A DNA stretch of 64,000 nucleotides from an uncultured Erythrobacter sp. (GTDB lineage: Bacteria > Pseudomonadota > Alphaproteobacteria > Sphingomonadales > Sphingomonadaceae). The notes below the pieces were generated by a model that saw only the letters and a list, made by a program, of their open reading frames with translations, was not told the DNA's origin and ran no database searches. Positions 18,646 to 27,469 of the stretch are shown here, one piece after another (the stretch's first letter is position 1; the number at the start of each line of letters is the position of its first letter). Location of the stretch: assembly GCF_947499705.1 (NCBI RefSeq), contig NZ_CANMPJ010000001.1, positions 531,501-595,500 of the forward strand, in the 5' to 3' direction. Both the position numbers and the translations under genes were made by a program.

Positions 18646-19626
18646 ATGAACACGCCCAATCTTACCGTCTTCGCGACCGGCGGCACCATCGCTGGCAAGG
18701 CCGATTCAGCCACGCGACACGATTATCGTCCTGGCCAGATCGGGATCGCGGAATTCCTAGGGCTGGTCGAGGAATTGGGCATCGCGGCGAATCTGACCGG
18801 CGAGCAGATCGCCAATATCGGTTCGGAGGATATGGGGCCGGAGATCTGGCAGCGGCTGCATTTGGCCATTTCCAAATCGATTGCCGATCCCGATTGCGAT
18901 GGTGTGATCGTCACGCATGGTACGGATACGGTCGAAGAGACCGCGTTTCTGCTCGACCTGACGTTGCCGACAAGCAAACCTGTGGTGCTGGTTGGCGCAA
19001 TGCGTCCGGCAACGGCCGTGGGCTACGATGGTTTGCGCAATTTCGCCAATGCGATGCGCGTGGCGAGCGATCCGGATGCAGCGGGGCGCGGCGTACTGGT
19101 GGTAATGGGTGACCGTGTGTTTGCGGCGCGGGACATCCGCAAGAGCCGCACGCGCGGCACCGATGCGTTTCAGGGCTTTCCGCGTGCGTCGGTGGGGTTG
19201 GTGACGCCAAGTTCGCTCGACTGGTTTGGCGCGCCGTGGCGTGTGGGTGAGGAAGCGCGGTTTCCCTTCCGAGCGGACTTGCCCGATGTGCCGATCCTGT
19301 TCGTTCACGCCGGGATGACACCGGATTATGTCGCGCGCCTCGTCACGGATGAAACGTGCGGTGTGGTTGTGTCAGGTTTGGGCGAAGGGAATATGCCAGA
19401 CCCAGTGCGTCAGGCCTTGGCCGCAATGGCTGCCGAGGGAATGCCGTTGGTGCGCGCGAGCCGTCTCGATGAGGGCCTCGTCGACCGCGAACCGGAAGAC
19501 GACGAAAACCGATTTGTCGCGGCGCGCGCGCTCAATCCGCAAAAAGCGCGAATTCTACTGCAAATGCTGATCGCGGCGGGAGTTTCCGATCCCGCCGCGA
19601 TCCAGCGTGCTTTTGATAATCCTTAG
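18646..19626 (+). CDS. Asparaginase (L-asparaginase/glutaminase family)
   Basis: 326 residues of the bacterial asparaginase family, hydrolysing asparagine to aspartate and ammonia. ATGGTIAG at residues 10-17 holds the first catalytic Thr, and VTHGTDTVEETA holds the second Thr/Asp pair. No signal peptide is present, so the enzyme is probably cytoplasmic. An ATG nine codons upstream at 18619 is possible; neither start has a strong ribosome site. The gene is followed by a multi-hairpin element shared with the convergent dehydrogenase gene. Confidence 0.92.
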   Translation: MNTPNLTVFATGGTIAGKADSATRHDYRPGQIGIAEFLGLVEELGIAANLTGEQIANIGSEDMGPEIWQRLHLAISKSIADPDCDGVIVTHGTDTVEETAFLLDLTLPTSKPVVLVGAMRPATAVGYDGLRNFANAMRVASDPDAAGRGVLVVMGDRVFAARDIRKSRTRGTDAFQGFPRASVGLVTPSSLDWFGAPWRVGEEARFPFRADLPDVPILFVHAGMTPDYVARLVTDETCGVVVSGLGEGNMPDPVRQALAAMAAEGMPLVRASRLDEGLVDREPEDDENRFVAARALNPQKARILLQMLIAAGVSDPAAIQRAFDNP

Positions 19627-19634
19627 GAGAAGAG

Positions 19635-19767
19635 CCCCCTCCTTTTCAAAGGAGGGGGTTGGGGGTGGTTTTGCGACCGCATGGTCGCAACCGGCCTCGG
19701 CACCACCCCACTGCGACTAGCGAGCAAGCTCGCAAGTCTCGTTGCCCCTCCTCTGAAGAGGAGGGGC
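19635..19767. repeat. Multi-hairpin intergenic element between convergent genes
   Basis: Four perfect hairpins occur in 133 bases: 19635-19645 with 19648-19658; 19671-19678 with 19683-19690; 19720-19725 with 19728-19733; and 19744-19754 with 19757-19767. A GGGGTGGT/ACCACCCC pairing encloses the second. It lies between the asparaginase stop and the stop of the opposing dehydrogenase, so it could end both transcripts. The layered form resembles the GC-rich dispersed repeats of sphingomonads. Confidence 0.65.
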
Positions 19768-19776
19768 GAGTCCAGC

Positions 19777-20889
19777 CTACCCCTGCGGCGTCACCAGGTA
19801 CTTCTCGCCGGTCTTCATCTGCCGGTAATCGGTTATCGCTTCCTTGGTCAGCATCTCTTCAAGATTGACCTTCGCCTTGTAGTGCGAGGCGAATGTCGTG
19901 GTCAGATTCTGCTGCACACGTGTGCGCATCTTGATCACCGTCTCCATGCCAGCTTTCGCGAGGAACGGGGTCAGCAGCCAGCCCGAAACCGTCCATTGCA
20001 GGCCATAAGATGGCGTCAGGATAGTCGGGTTCTGCAGGTCGAGCCGTCCGTACTGATACATCTTCTTGTCCTGGTTGGACCCGTAACGCGAATACTCGTC
20101 CATCTGGGAAACAGCGACCTGCTCCATGGCTTTCAGCACATGGTCGGTGTTCTGACCGCCGCCGATCGGATCAAAGCCAAGGAACGCGCCGGTTTCGCTG
20201 ATCGCCGCACGCAATTGCTTCATGTAATCGTCGTCTGACGAGTTCACGACGTACTTCGCGCCAAGGCCCTTGAGCAGGTCGACATGCTCTTGCCTGCGCA
20301 CAATGTTGACCAGCTTCATCCCGTCTTCGAGGCAGATCTTGTTTAGCATCTGGCCGAGGTTGGAGGCCGCGGCGAGGTGGATGATCGCGTCGTGGCCTTC
20401 CATCTTCGCGGTTTCGACAAAGCCGAGTGCGGTCATCGGGTTCACGAAGCTGGATGCGCCAACCTCGCTCGAGTGATCGCCGAGCGGCAGGCACATCATC
20501 GCATCGGCGATGGCGTATTGGCTGAAGGCGTTGCCCGGGACGCATGCGACGCGCTGGCCCATCAGAGCCTTGGCCATATCGCCGTCACCGGTGGCGACTA
20601 CGGTGCCTGCGCCTTCGTTACCCGCTGGCAGGCGCTGGCCGTGGCGAGCGCGCTGACCGGACAGGAATGGTTCGGGCATGTCGGCGACGACCTTGCCGGG
20701 AGAATACTCCGCATTGTCGAAGTCAGCGGCGCTGGTCAGGATTGCGAGGTCCGACGGGTTGATCGGCGCGCCTTCCATTTGCACCAGCACCTGATTGCCG
20801 GTCGGCGCCGGGAAAGTCTCTTCGCTGATTTCCAGAGTGAGTTTGCCGTCTGCTGAAAGCGTGGTGAAAAGCTGTTTGCCGGTTGTCAT
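19777..20889 (-). CDS. MDR-superfamily zinc-binding-dehydrogenase-like oxidoreductase
   Basis: 370 residues of the medium-chain dehydrogenase/reductase superfamily. The N-terminal GroES-like domain includes VLVQMEGAPINPSDLAIL and AGNEGAGTVVATGDG. The nucleotide-binding Rossmann domain follows (AIIHLAAASNLGQMLNKIC). Cys/His ligands of structural or catalytic zinc are not evident, which points to the quinone-oxidoreductase/enoyl-reductase side. The substrate is unknown. It is the last gene of the run fmt-truA-membrane protein-oxidoreductase, and its ATG overlaps the preceding stop by 4 bases. Confidence 0.85.
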   Translation of the reverse strand: MTTGKQLFTTLSADGKLTLEISEETFPAPTGNQVLVQMEGAPINPSDLAILTSAADFDNAEYSPGKVVADMPEPFLSGQRARHGQRLPAGNEGAGTVVATGDGDMAKALMGQRVACVPGNAFSQYAIADAMMCLPLGDHSSEVGASSFVNPMTALGFVETAKMEGHDAIIHLAAASNLGQMLNKICLEDGMKLVNIVRRQEHVDLLKGLGAKYVVNSSDDDYMKQLRAAISETGAFLGFDPIGGGQNTDHVLKAMEQVAVSQMDEYSRYGSNQDKKMYQYGRLDLQNPTILTPSYGLQWTVSGWLLTPFLAKAGMETVIKMRTRVQQNLTTTFASHYKAKVNLEEMLTKEAITDYRQMKTGEKYLVTPQG

Positions 20890-21287
20890 GTATCGTTCTC
20901 CAAAGAAGTTTCGTTGTTCTCTTTTTCGCGGGGTATTAGCTCGACGGCGAGGACCATGAGAGCCCAGATGGCGAGGGTTGGTTGAAGTTTGGGGACTTCG
21001 GTGATGTCGAACAGATCAACCGCAATATACGGCAGGAACGCGATGCTGACCCCGGCCATGATCGCGTTGAACAGCTTGTATTCGCTCGATCCCAGATAGA
21101 GGATCATGATGACGATCGCAGAGCTGAGGACAAGCAGCCCGATAAAGTCTCGGACCTCGACATTCTCCGCGCCAACCAGCACGAAGCCCAGCACCGCGCC
21201 AAACACGATGTTCATGCCTTCGATATTGGCCCGATACTCGCGCTGCGTGATGCGAAAGCTCGGCGGGATTTTGTACCACTTCGCCAT
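20886..21287 (-). CDS. Small integral membrane protein, unknown function
   Basis: 133 residues with four hydrophobic segments (about 27-42, 48-64, 72-88 and 100-114), a basic N-terminus and an acidic Glu/Asn-rich C-terminal tail. It starts one base inside the truA stop (TAATG) and its stop overlaps the next gene by 4 bases, so it is translationally coupled on both sides. I do not recognise the family. Confidence 0.7.
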   Translation of the reverse strand: MAKWYKIPPSFRITQREYRANIEGMNIVFGAVLGFVLVGAENVEVRDFIGLLVLSSAIVIMILYLGSSEYKLFNAIMAGVSIAFLPYIAVDLFDITEVPKLQPTLAIWALMVLAVELIPREKENNETSLENDT

Positions 21288-22066
21288 TAGTCCCCCTCAT
21301 TGCCAGAATCGGTTTCTGGATAAAACGCTTTTACGAAGTAGAGACCATGGGGCGGGGCGTTAAGACCTAATTGTTGGCGGTCGCGTGCGGCGAGGGCTTC
21401 GGCGACCCGATCGACCTCCCATGTTCCGGATCCAACGAATTTGAGGCAGCCCACCATCGAGCGGACCTGATGGTGGAGGAAGCTGCGTGCGGCGGCGTGG
21501 ATGTGGATTTCCGGGCCGAATGGTCCTTCGGCCTCAACAACATCGAGCTGATCGAGCGTTTTTACTGGATCTTTCGCCTGGCATTTGACCGAGCGGAAGG
21601 TGGTGAAATCGTGGCGACCGACCAGCAATTGGGAGGCGCGTTGCATGGCCTCGACATCCAATTGCTGCGCGACCTGCCAAACCCGGTTCTTTGCCAGTGC
21701 CAGCGGCGCGCGGCGGTTGGCGATGCGGTACAGATAGCGCCGCCCGATGCAGGAAAAGCGGGCGTGCCATTCGTCCGGCACAATTGCGCAATGAGTGATC
21801 GCAATCGGATCGGGCCGGAGCTGCGCGTTCAATGCTTCGGAGAGGCGGAACGGTGTCAGGTCTTTTTCGATATCGACATGGCTGCGCATCGCCAGCGCGT
21901 GCACGCCGGTGTCGGTCCGACCGGCGCTGTTGAGCGCGATTTCCTCACCTGTGATGCGGTAGAGCGCTTCCTCGACCGTCTGCTGGACGCTCGGCCCATG
22001 CTTCTGGCGCTGCAGGCCCTGATACGGGGTGCCGTCGAATTCGAGAGTGAGCGCGAAGCGGGTCAA
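21287..22066 (-). CDS. truA: tRNA pseudouridine synthase A
   Basis: Converts uridines 38-40 of the tRNA anticodon stem to pseudouridine. The 259-residue protein has the catalytic D52 in [10 protein letters not shown], the N-terminal [16 protein letters not shown], and the C-terminal [14 protein letters not shown]. The start is a TTG at 22066 that overlaps the fmt stop (TTGA); no in-frame ATG lies near, and the sequence from this codon matches the family N-terminus. Translation probably depends on coupling to fmt. Confidence 0.95.
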   Translation of the reverse strand: MTRFALTLEFDGTPYQGLQRQKHGPSVQQTVEEALYRITGEEIALNSAGRTDTGVHALAMRSHVDIEKDLTPFRLSEALNAQLRPDPIAITHCAIVPDEWHARFSCIGRRYLYRIANRRAPLALAKNRVWQVAQQLDVEAMQRASQLLVGRHDFTTFRSVKCQAKDPVKTLDQLDVVEAEGPFGPEIHIHAAARSFLHHQVRSMVGCLKFVGSGTWEVDRVAEALAARDRQQLGLNAPPHGLYFVKAFYPETDSGNEGD

Positions 22067-22968
22067 GCGAGAATGGTTCCCGCTTCAACCGAGCGCCCGC
22101 GCAGGAAGTCCGCAAGGTCCATCGCCGGTTTGCCAGCGCGCTGCAGACGGAGCGGACGGATCGAGCCAGACCCGCAAGCGATTGTCAGGTTGTCGTCCAG
22201 CACCGTTCCCGGCTCGTCATTTCCCTCAAACACCACCGCACGCAGCACTTTCACGCGTTCCCCGTCCAGCTCGAACCAGGCGCCGGGAAAGGGGGCCAAA
22301 CCGTGCACATGTCGCACCAACTCTGCGGCAGGCTGCGACCAGTCGATCCGCGCCTCCGCCTTGTCGATCTTCGGCGCATAGGTCGCCAGCCCGTCATCCT
22401 GCGGCTGCGGCGCGTAGCCGGGAAGGTTCGCCAGCACCTCGACCATTGCGCCCGCACCAAGCTCGGCCAGTTCGGCGGTCAGTTCACCAGTGGTTTTGGT
22501 GTCTATTGGCGTGCGCACGATATGCAGCATCGGTCCGGTGTCGAGCCCCGCTTCCATTTGCATGATCGTAACCCCGGTTTCCTTATCACCCGCCATCACC
22601 GATCGGTGAATTGGCGCAGCCCCGCGCCAGCGCGGCAGGATCGAGGCGTGGATATTGAGGCAGCCGTGGGTCGGCGCATCTAGAATCGGTTGCGGAAGGA
22701 TAAGGCCGTAAGCGGCCACCACCGCCACATGGGCATTCAACGCCGCGAACTCCGCCTGCGCCTCTTCATTCCGAAGCGATTTCGGGGTTCGCACCTCCAC
22801 CCCAAGCTCCTCCGCCTTGGCGTGAACCGGAGATGGGCGCAGCTTCTTTCCGCGCCCGGATCGGCTAGGTGGTTGGCTGTATACGCAGGCGATCTCATGC
22901 CCCGCTTCATGCAAAGCGACCAGCGCTGGCACCGCGAAATCGGGCGTTCCCATAAAGATGATGCGCAT
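22063..22968 (-). CDS. fmt: Methionyl-tRNA formyltransferase
   Basis: Formylates initiator Met-tRNA using 10-formyl-tetrahydrofolate. 301 residues: N-terminal [12 protein letters not shown], the formyl-transfer region with [18 protein letters not shown] (catalytic Asn/His), [17 protein letters not shown], and the C-terminal OB-like tRNA-binding domain. It is the head of the fmt-truA run; recR is divergent (53 bases between starts) and def follows recR, so the formylation and deformylation genes are close together. Confidence 0.96.
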   Translation of the reverse strand: MRIIFMGTPDFAVPALVALHEAGHEIACVYSQPPSRSGRGKKLRPSPVHAKAEELGVEVRTPKSLRNEEAQAEFAALNAHVAVVAAYGLILPQPILDAPTHGCLNIHASILPRWRGAAPIHRSVMAGDKETGVTIMQMEAGLDTGPMLHIVRTPIDTKTTGELTAELAELGAGAMVEVLANLPGYAPQPQDDGLATYAPKIDKAEARIDWSQPAAELVRHVHGLAPFPGAWFELDGERVKVLRAVVFEGNDEPGTVLDDNLTIACGSGSIRPLRLQRAGKPAMDLADFLRGRSVEAGTILA

Positions 22969-23021
22969 AAGGTGAGCCAGTGAGCTTTGTGAACGGAGCG
23001 CCAGCCCCTATCTCTCCCCCC

Positions 23022-23618
23022 ATGGCATCGCAAGAGATCGAAGCGCTTTCCGGCGCGCTGGCCCGGCTTCCGGGGCTTGGCCCGCGTTCTGCTCGGCGCG
23101 CGGTGCTGTGGCTCGTGAAGAACCGCGAACAGGCTTTGCCCGCTTTGCTCGAGGCATTGGATGCCGTGTCTGAGACGCTGGTGGAGTGCCAGACCTGCGG
23201 CAATGTCGACACTACCGACCCATGCGGCATCTGCGCCGATCCGCGCCGCGATACCAAGTCGCTGTGCGTGGTCGAGGACGTCGCCGATGTCTGGGCGCTC
23301 GACCGCGCGCGGCTGTTCCGTGGGCGGTATCACGTTTTGGGCGGGAAGCTCTCGGCGCTCGACGGGGTTGGGCCTGAGGACCTCAACATCGCCGCCCTGC
23401 TGTCGCGAGTCGAGGACGGCACGGTGGACGAGGTAGTTCTGGCCATGAACGCTACACTCGAAGGACAAACGACCGCGCACTACCTCGCCGAACGGCTGGA
23501 GCCGCATTCGGTGCGGATCACCCAACTCGCGCACGGCCTGCCCGTTGGCGGGGAACTGGACTATCTCGACGAAGGCACACTGGCGCAGGCGCTCAGAGCA
23601 AGGCGGCCGGTCGAGTAG
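23022..23618 (+). CDS. recR: Recombination mediator RecR
   Basis: RecR acts with RecO (and RecF) to load RecA on gapped DNA. 198 residues from the ATG at 23022: N-terminal helix-hairpin-helix with [12 protein letters not shown], a four-Cys zinc motif ([16 protein letters not shown]), the Toprim domain ([13 protein letters not shown]), and the C-terminal [21 protein letters not shown]. The frame also opens at a GTG at 22980, adding 14 residues not expected for the family. Confidence 0.96.
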   Translation: MASQEIEALSGALARLPGLGPRSARRAVLWLVKNREQALPALLEALDAVSETLVECQTCGNVDTTDPCGICADPRRDTKSLCVVEDVADVWALDRARLFRGRYHVLGGKLSALDGVGPEDLNIAALLSRVEDGTVDEVVLAMNATLEGQTTAHYLAERLEPHSVRITQLAHGLPVGGELDYLDEGTLAQALRARRPVE

Positions 23619-23680
23619 CCAATTTCAGTAATCGAAAACGCTGGCTTGCACCGCTCGCACCGCGCCACTATTTTCGCCCC

Positions 23681-24244
23681 ATGGCTATTCGCGAAATCCT
23701 TGAAGTGCCGGACCCCCGGCTCAAAACTGTGTCCGTTCCCGTCGAACCGTCGGAGTTCAACGCCGAGCTCAAGACGCTCGTCGATGACATGTTTGAAACC
23801 ATGTACGACGCGCCGGGCATTGGCCTTGCCGCGATCCAGATCGGCGTTCCCAAGCGTGTGTTGGTGATCGACCTGCAGGAACGCGATATGGAGGCCGATC
23901 CGGTCAAGGATGAAGATGGCAATGAAAGCCAGCCGGTAATCAACGACCCGCGCGTCTTCATCAATCCGGTGATTGTCGATCCGGCCGAAGAATTGTCCAC
24001 CTACGAAGAGGGCTGCCTGTCAGTCCCAGAAATCTTCGCCGACGTCGATCGCCCTGCGACCTGCACCGTCAAGTATAAGGATCTCGAGGGCATAGAGCAC
24101 GAAGAAGCGCTCGAAGGTCTGCTCGCAACCTGCCTCCAGCACGAGATGGACCACCTCGAAGGCATCCTGTTCATCGATCACCTGTCGCGATTGAAGCGGC
24201 AGATGGCGCTGAAGAAGCTGAAGAAGCTGAGGGCTGCTGCTTAG
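23681..24244 (+). CDS. def: Peptide deformylase
   Basis: Removes the N-formyl group from nascent proteins; Fe/Zn metalloenzyme. 187 residues: motif 1 GIGLAAIQIG (46-55), motif 2 EEGCLSVP with metal ligand C112, and motif 3 QHEMDHLEG with ligands H154 and H158. An insertion of acidic residues at about 68-84 lengthens the loop before motif 2. The run of Lys/Leu at the C-terminus is family-like. It lies 62 bases after recR. Confidence 0.97.
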   Translation: MAIREILEVPDPRLKTVSVPVEPSEFNAELKTLVDDMFETMYDAPGIGLAAIQIGVPKRVLVIDLQERDMEADPVKDEDGNESQPVINDPRVFINPVIVDPAEELSTYEEGCLSVPEIFADVDRPATCTVKYKDLEGIEHEEALEGLLATCLQHEMDHLEGILFIDHLSRLKRQMALKKLKKLRAAA

Positions 24245-24255
24245 GATTTTCGTTC

Positions 24256-24570
24256 ATGATCGAATTGGACGACTTGGCTGGCGGCTTTGCGTTTCTGATC
24301 ATTCTCTCGCTGTTGTTTCTGGCGATTGGTTTCCTATCGGACTCTGTGGCTAGCGACCCAAGACGCGAGGAAGTGCCACCCACAAGAGGCTCCCTTTTCC
24401 TGGGAGCATTTGGCTGGCTCTGCCTAGCTGCTGGATGGATGTATTGGGCAGTCTCTGAGTGGCGTGAAGCGACCCGCGACTGGGTTATGATTTCGCTAGC
24501 ACTGGGGTGGGCACTCGTTGCGGTTTTGAACTGCGCTCGAAACGCTCGGAATGCACGAAAAATTGCCTAA
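24256..24570 (+). CDS. Small membrane protein, unknown function
   Basis: 104 residues with three transmembrane segments (about 10-30, 45-64 and 74-92) and a short basic tail. It starts 11 bases after def and may share its transcript. Its base composition is somewhat more AT-rich than its neighbours. I do not recognise the family. Confidence 0.6.
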   Translation: MIELDDLAGGFAFLIILSLLFLAIGFLSDSVASDPRREEVPPTRGSLFLGAFGWLCLAAGWMYWAVSEWREATRDWVMISLALGWALVAVLNCARNARNARKIA

Positions 24571-24597
24571 TTTGGGGATATCCAACAAAGTACTGGT

Positions 24598-24612
24598 GTT
24601 CCGCTTTTGTTC
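24598..24612 (+). promoter_or_regulatory. Candidate LexA (SOS) box before rmuC
   Basis: GTTC at 24598-24601 and GTTC at 24609-24612 are separated by exactly seven bases (CGCTTTT), matching the alphaproteobacterial LexA consensus. The site lies 17 bases before the rmuC ATG, where a repressor would block the promoter. rmuC encodes a DNA recombination-limiting protein, a plausible SOS target. Confidence 0.6.
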
Positions 24613-24629
24613 CATGCTATAAGCAACAG

Positions 24630-26033
24630 ATGGAACAACCGATTCTCTTAATTGTGTCGCTGATCGTCGGCCTTGCACTGGGCAGCGGCGTTGTCTGGTT
24701 TGTCATGTCGAAGTCAGCGACCGATCTGCGCGAGCGGCTGGATACTCGCGAAGGCGAGTTCAAGACTGCGATTGCCGAATTGGGCGAGGCGAAGATCGAA
24801 CTTTCGGCGACGTCCGAACGTGCGGCTAGGGCTGATGCGCTTGCGGGTGAATTGGACCGCGTGTGTGAAGAAAACGCTGCGTTCAAAGCCGAACGGGCCG
24901 GGTTCGCCGAACAGAAAAAGCTGCTCGAAGAATCCCGCGACAAGCTGCTCAAGGAATTTGAGAACACCGGCGCGCAGGTGCTGAGTAAGGCGCAAGAGGC
25001 GTTCCTTCGCCGCGCAGATGAGCGCTTCAAACAGTCAGAAGAAGCAGGCGAGCAGAAGATCAAGGCGCTGCTCAATCCGGTCGGCGAACGGCTCGAGAAA
25101 TACGAAAAGCAGGTCGAAACGCTGGAGAAGCAGCGCGTGGATGCGTTCGGGCAATTGAACGGGCTGATCCAGTCAATGCGTGAAGGGCAGGAAGAGGTCC
25201 GGCGCGAAGCGCAGCGGCTCGGCAATTCGCTCACCAACGCTCCAAAGGCGAGGGGGCGCTGGGGCGAACGGGCATTGCAGAACGTGCTCGAACAATGCGG
25301 ACTGGCAGAACACACCGATTTCCACCTTGAACAATCGATGGAAACCGATGCTGGGCGGCAACGTCCTGACGCGATCGTGAATGTGCCCGGTCAAAAACGG
25401 TTGGTTATCGACGCCAAAGTCTCGCTCAATGCCTATCAGGCCGCGTTTGAAGCCGACAATGACGAGGAACGTTCGCGTCATCTCGATCTGCACACCAAGA
25501 GCATGCGTAACCACGTCCAGACGCTCGGCTCGAAGAGCTACCAAAGTCAGTTCGACGACGCGCCTGACTACGTCGTGATGTTCGTGCCTGGCGAGCATTT
25601 TGTTGCCGCTGCGCTAGAGCACGATCCTGAACTGTGGGATTTCGCGTTCCGCAACAAGGTGCTGCTGGCTACGCCAACCAACCTCGTCGCTATTGCGCGC
25701 ACCGTTGCACAGGTCTGGCGACAGGACAAAATGGCAGCTGAAGCACAAGAAATCGGTCGGATGGGCGCGGAGCTTTACGACCGTCTGCGGGTCGCTGCCG
25801 ACCACATGAAGCGCGTAGGCGGCGGGCTGGAGAACGCGGTGAAGCACTACAACAGCTTCGTTGGCAGCTTTGAACGCAACGTGCTCACGTCAGGTCGCCG
25901 AATGGCGGAAAAGGGCATCGAGGTCGCCAAGGATATCGAGGAAGTACCGCTGGTCGAAGGCGCTCCGCGTTATAGTGCAAAGGATGCGGCAGAAGTCGAC
26001 GCGATCGAGGATGGGCGCGAGGCGGCTGAATGA
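24630..26033 (+). CDS. rmuC: DNA recombination protein RmuC
   Basis: 467 residues. A single N-terminal transmembrane helix (about 4-23) is followed by a long coiled coil (about 25-200, rich in Glu/Lys/Ala heptads), then the RmuC nuclease-like core (GRWGERALQNVLEQCGL, RLVIDAKVSLNAYQAAFE, DYVVMFVPGEHFVAAALE). RmuC limits inversion at short inverted repeats and is thought to cleave DNA structures. The frame is open upstream to 24507, but the ATG at 24630 begins the membrane helix and lies just after the candidate LexA box. Confidence 0.93.
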   Translation: MEQPILLIVSLIVGLALGSGVVWFVMSKSATDLRERLDTREGEFKTAIAELGEAKIELSATSERAARADALAGELDRVCEENAAFKAERAGFAEQKKLLEESRDKLLKEFENTGAQVLSKAQEAFLRRADERFKQSEEAGEQKIKALLNPVGERLEKYEKQVETLEKQRVDAFGQLNGLIQSMREGQEEVRREAQRLGNSLTNAPKARGRWGERALQNVLEQCGLAEHTDFHLEQSMETDAGRQRPDAIVNVPGQKRLVIDAKVSLNAYQAAFEADNDEERSRHLDLHTKSMRNHVQTLGSKSYQSQFDDAPDYVVMFVPGEHFVAAALEHDPELWDFAFRNKVLLATPTNLVAIARTVAQVWRQDKMAAEAQEIGRMGAELYDRLRVAADHMKRVGGGLENAVKHYNSFVGSFERNVLTSGRRMAEKGIEVAKDIEEVPLVEGAPRYSAKDAAEVDAIEDGREAAE

Positions 26034-26590
26034 GGCTTTCGCATTTGTTGGTCGTTTCGGCGCTTTCGGTCGCTGCCTGCTCAGCCCATGCTCAACCCCC
26101 TGATCTGGTTCGCGCAGCGGCGGATGCGATTGTTGCGCAGGATGCCGCAGCGCTGGAGGCCATGCGCTTCAGCGCCTACGATCTGGATCGAAAGCCACTC
26201 ACGGTGGAGGGGTTGCTTGGCCGCATTGCCCAATGCCAGAGAGTGGAGCGGCGTGGCCTAGGCCGTGAGGCCTATCCAAAAGAAATCCACTTTCAGTGCA
26301 GCGACACGCTGGAGAAACGCGGGGCGTGCGATGACGATGTTCTGATCGTCGCTCTGGACCGCGCCACCTCTCCCGACGTGTTTGCGCAATTGCGGTTCAA
26401 ACGACTTGAAACGGCCGAATGTGCGTTGCCGAAACCACCGACGCCATTGATGGCTAGTTTAACTCGGGCGGAAGACTTTCCTACTTCGCCGCGCGCTGTC
26501 ACCATGCGGTTCGCTCTTTCACATCGTCAGACGCCACTCGAAAGCAAGTTGGACAAGTGTCAACTTCGCTCTTTCACATCAACATTCTGA
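26030..26590 (+). CDS. Exported protein of unknown function, tail formed by a repeat element
   Basis: 186 residues with a signal peptide (1-22, ending Ala-His-Ala, with a Cys at 17 that could be a lipobox). The mature part has several Cys but no family I recognise. The ATG overlaps the rmuC stop (ATGA), so it is coupled. The last about 26 residues are encoded by the 135-bp dispersed element beginning at 26513, suggesting the natural C-terminus was replaced or extended when that element arrived. Confidence 0.65.
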   Translation: MRLSHLLVVSALSVAACSAHAQPPDLVRAAADAIVAQDAAALEAMRFSAYDLDRKPLTVEGLLGRIAQCQRVERRGLGREAYPKEIHFQCSDTLEKRGACDDDVLIVALDRATSPDVFAQLRFKRLETAECALPKPPTPLMASLTRAEDFPTSPRAVTMRFALSHRQTPLESKLDKCQLRSFTSTF

Positions 26591-26647
26591 AAATACGTAG
26601 TTAATCAGGAGAATTGGAGGGTGACACGCTGTCAATTGTGTCAACTT
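26513..26647 (+). repeat. 135-bp dispersed element, copy A
   Basis: The element starts with GCTCTTTCA, has AGTGTCAACTTC in the middle and ends with TGTCAATTGTGTCAACTT. The reverse complement of 35026-35160 has the same three blocks with identical 34- and 54-base spacings and the same 135-bp total, though the stretches between blocks differ. A GCTCTTTCACATC sequence occurs twice inside copy A. It provides the 3' ends, including stop codons, of both convergent genes here. Confidence 0.75.
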
Positions 26648-27447
26648 TGCCCGTCCAACCCAGCCAGCACTTCATAGGCTAGCACCGCCCCTGCCACCGC
26701 TGCGTTTAGACTGTCCGCCCGCCCACGCATCGGCATCGTGACCCGCAGATCGCACTCAGCCTCGTAGGTCTCAGGAAGCCCTTGCGACTCGTTGCCCACC
26801 AGAATGAAACACGGGGCTTCATAGGCCGCACCGCGATAGGGCACCGCGTCACGCAGACTCGCTGCCACCAGCTGCCCCGCACCACCGCGTAGCCAAGGCA
26901 GGAAGTCCTCCCACCGCGCCTGCGCCAGCGCTTGCGTGAAAACCGCGCCCATACTCGCGCGCACCGCTTCGGCGCTGAATGGGTCGGCGCAATCGTCGAT
27001 CAGGATCAGCCCGCCTGCGCCGACCGCATCGCCGGTCCGCAGCATGGTCCCAAGATTGCCCGGGTCGCGTAGCGCCTGAGCGACCAGCCAGATCGGCGCG
27101 GCTTCGCGGTCGATCTGATCCAGCGCTGTGTCCCATTCATCGAACACCCCCACGACGCTTTGCGCATTCGATTTGCCTGTGATCTTTGACAGAATATCGG
27201 GAGAAGTCTCGATCACCTCACCGCCGCCTGCGACCACCTCTGTTTCCAGACGGGTAAGCAAGTCATGCGGCTCTCGACTTTCCGACATGACCAATTGACG
27301 CAGAAGCCGCCCGCTGGTTCGTGCATCCTCGAGCAGTCGCAGTCCCTCGACCAGGAATTGCCCCGCACGCTTGCGATGCTTCTTGTCCCGCAAGCTCCGC
27401 AGATACTTGACGGTTGGATTGGAAAAGCCGGTGATGTGCTTGCGCAT
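26641..27447 (-). CDS. TrmH/SpoU-family RNA methyltransferase
   Basis: 268 residues from the ATG at 27447 (open to 27483). The N-terminal substrate-binding domain (HRKRAGQFLVEGLRLLEDA) is followed by the trefoil-knot SPOUT domain with motifs ALRDPGNLGTMLRTGDAVGAGG, CFILVGNESQGLP and MPMRGRADSLNAAVAGAVLAYE. It methylates the 2'-O of an rRNA or tRNA nucleotide; the target cannot be read from sequence. Its stop codon lies within the 135-bp element. It follows the HPr gene by 22 bases and probably shares its transcript. Confidence 0.9.
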   Translation of the reverse strand: MRKHITGFSNPTVKYLRSLRDKKHRKRAGQFLVEGLRLLEDARTSGRLLRQLVMSESREPHDLLTRLETEVVAGGGEVIETSPDILSKITGKSNAQSVVGVFDEWDTALDQIDREAAPIWLVAQALRDPGNLGTMLRTGDAVGAGGLILIDDCADPFSAEAVRASMGAVFTQALAQARWEDFLPWLRGGAGQLVAASLRDAVPYRGAAYEAPCFILVGNESQGLPETYEAECDLRVTMPMRGRADSLNAAVAGAVLAYEVLAGLDGQS

Positions 27448-27469
27448 AGTCAGGCTCTTAGAGCGCGGG

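Noticed and set aside
21371-22381. Plus-strand open frame of 336 codons opposite truA and fmt
   Set aside because: It crosses two well-supported genes on the other strand and has no ribosome site or domain.
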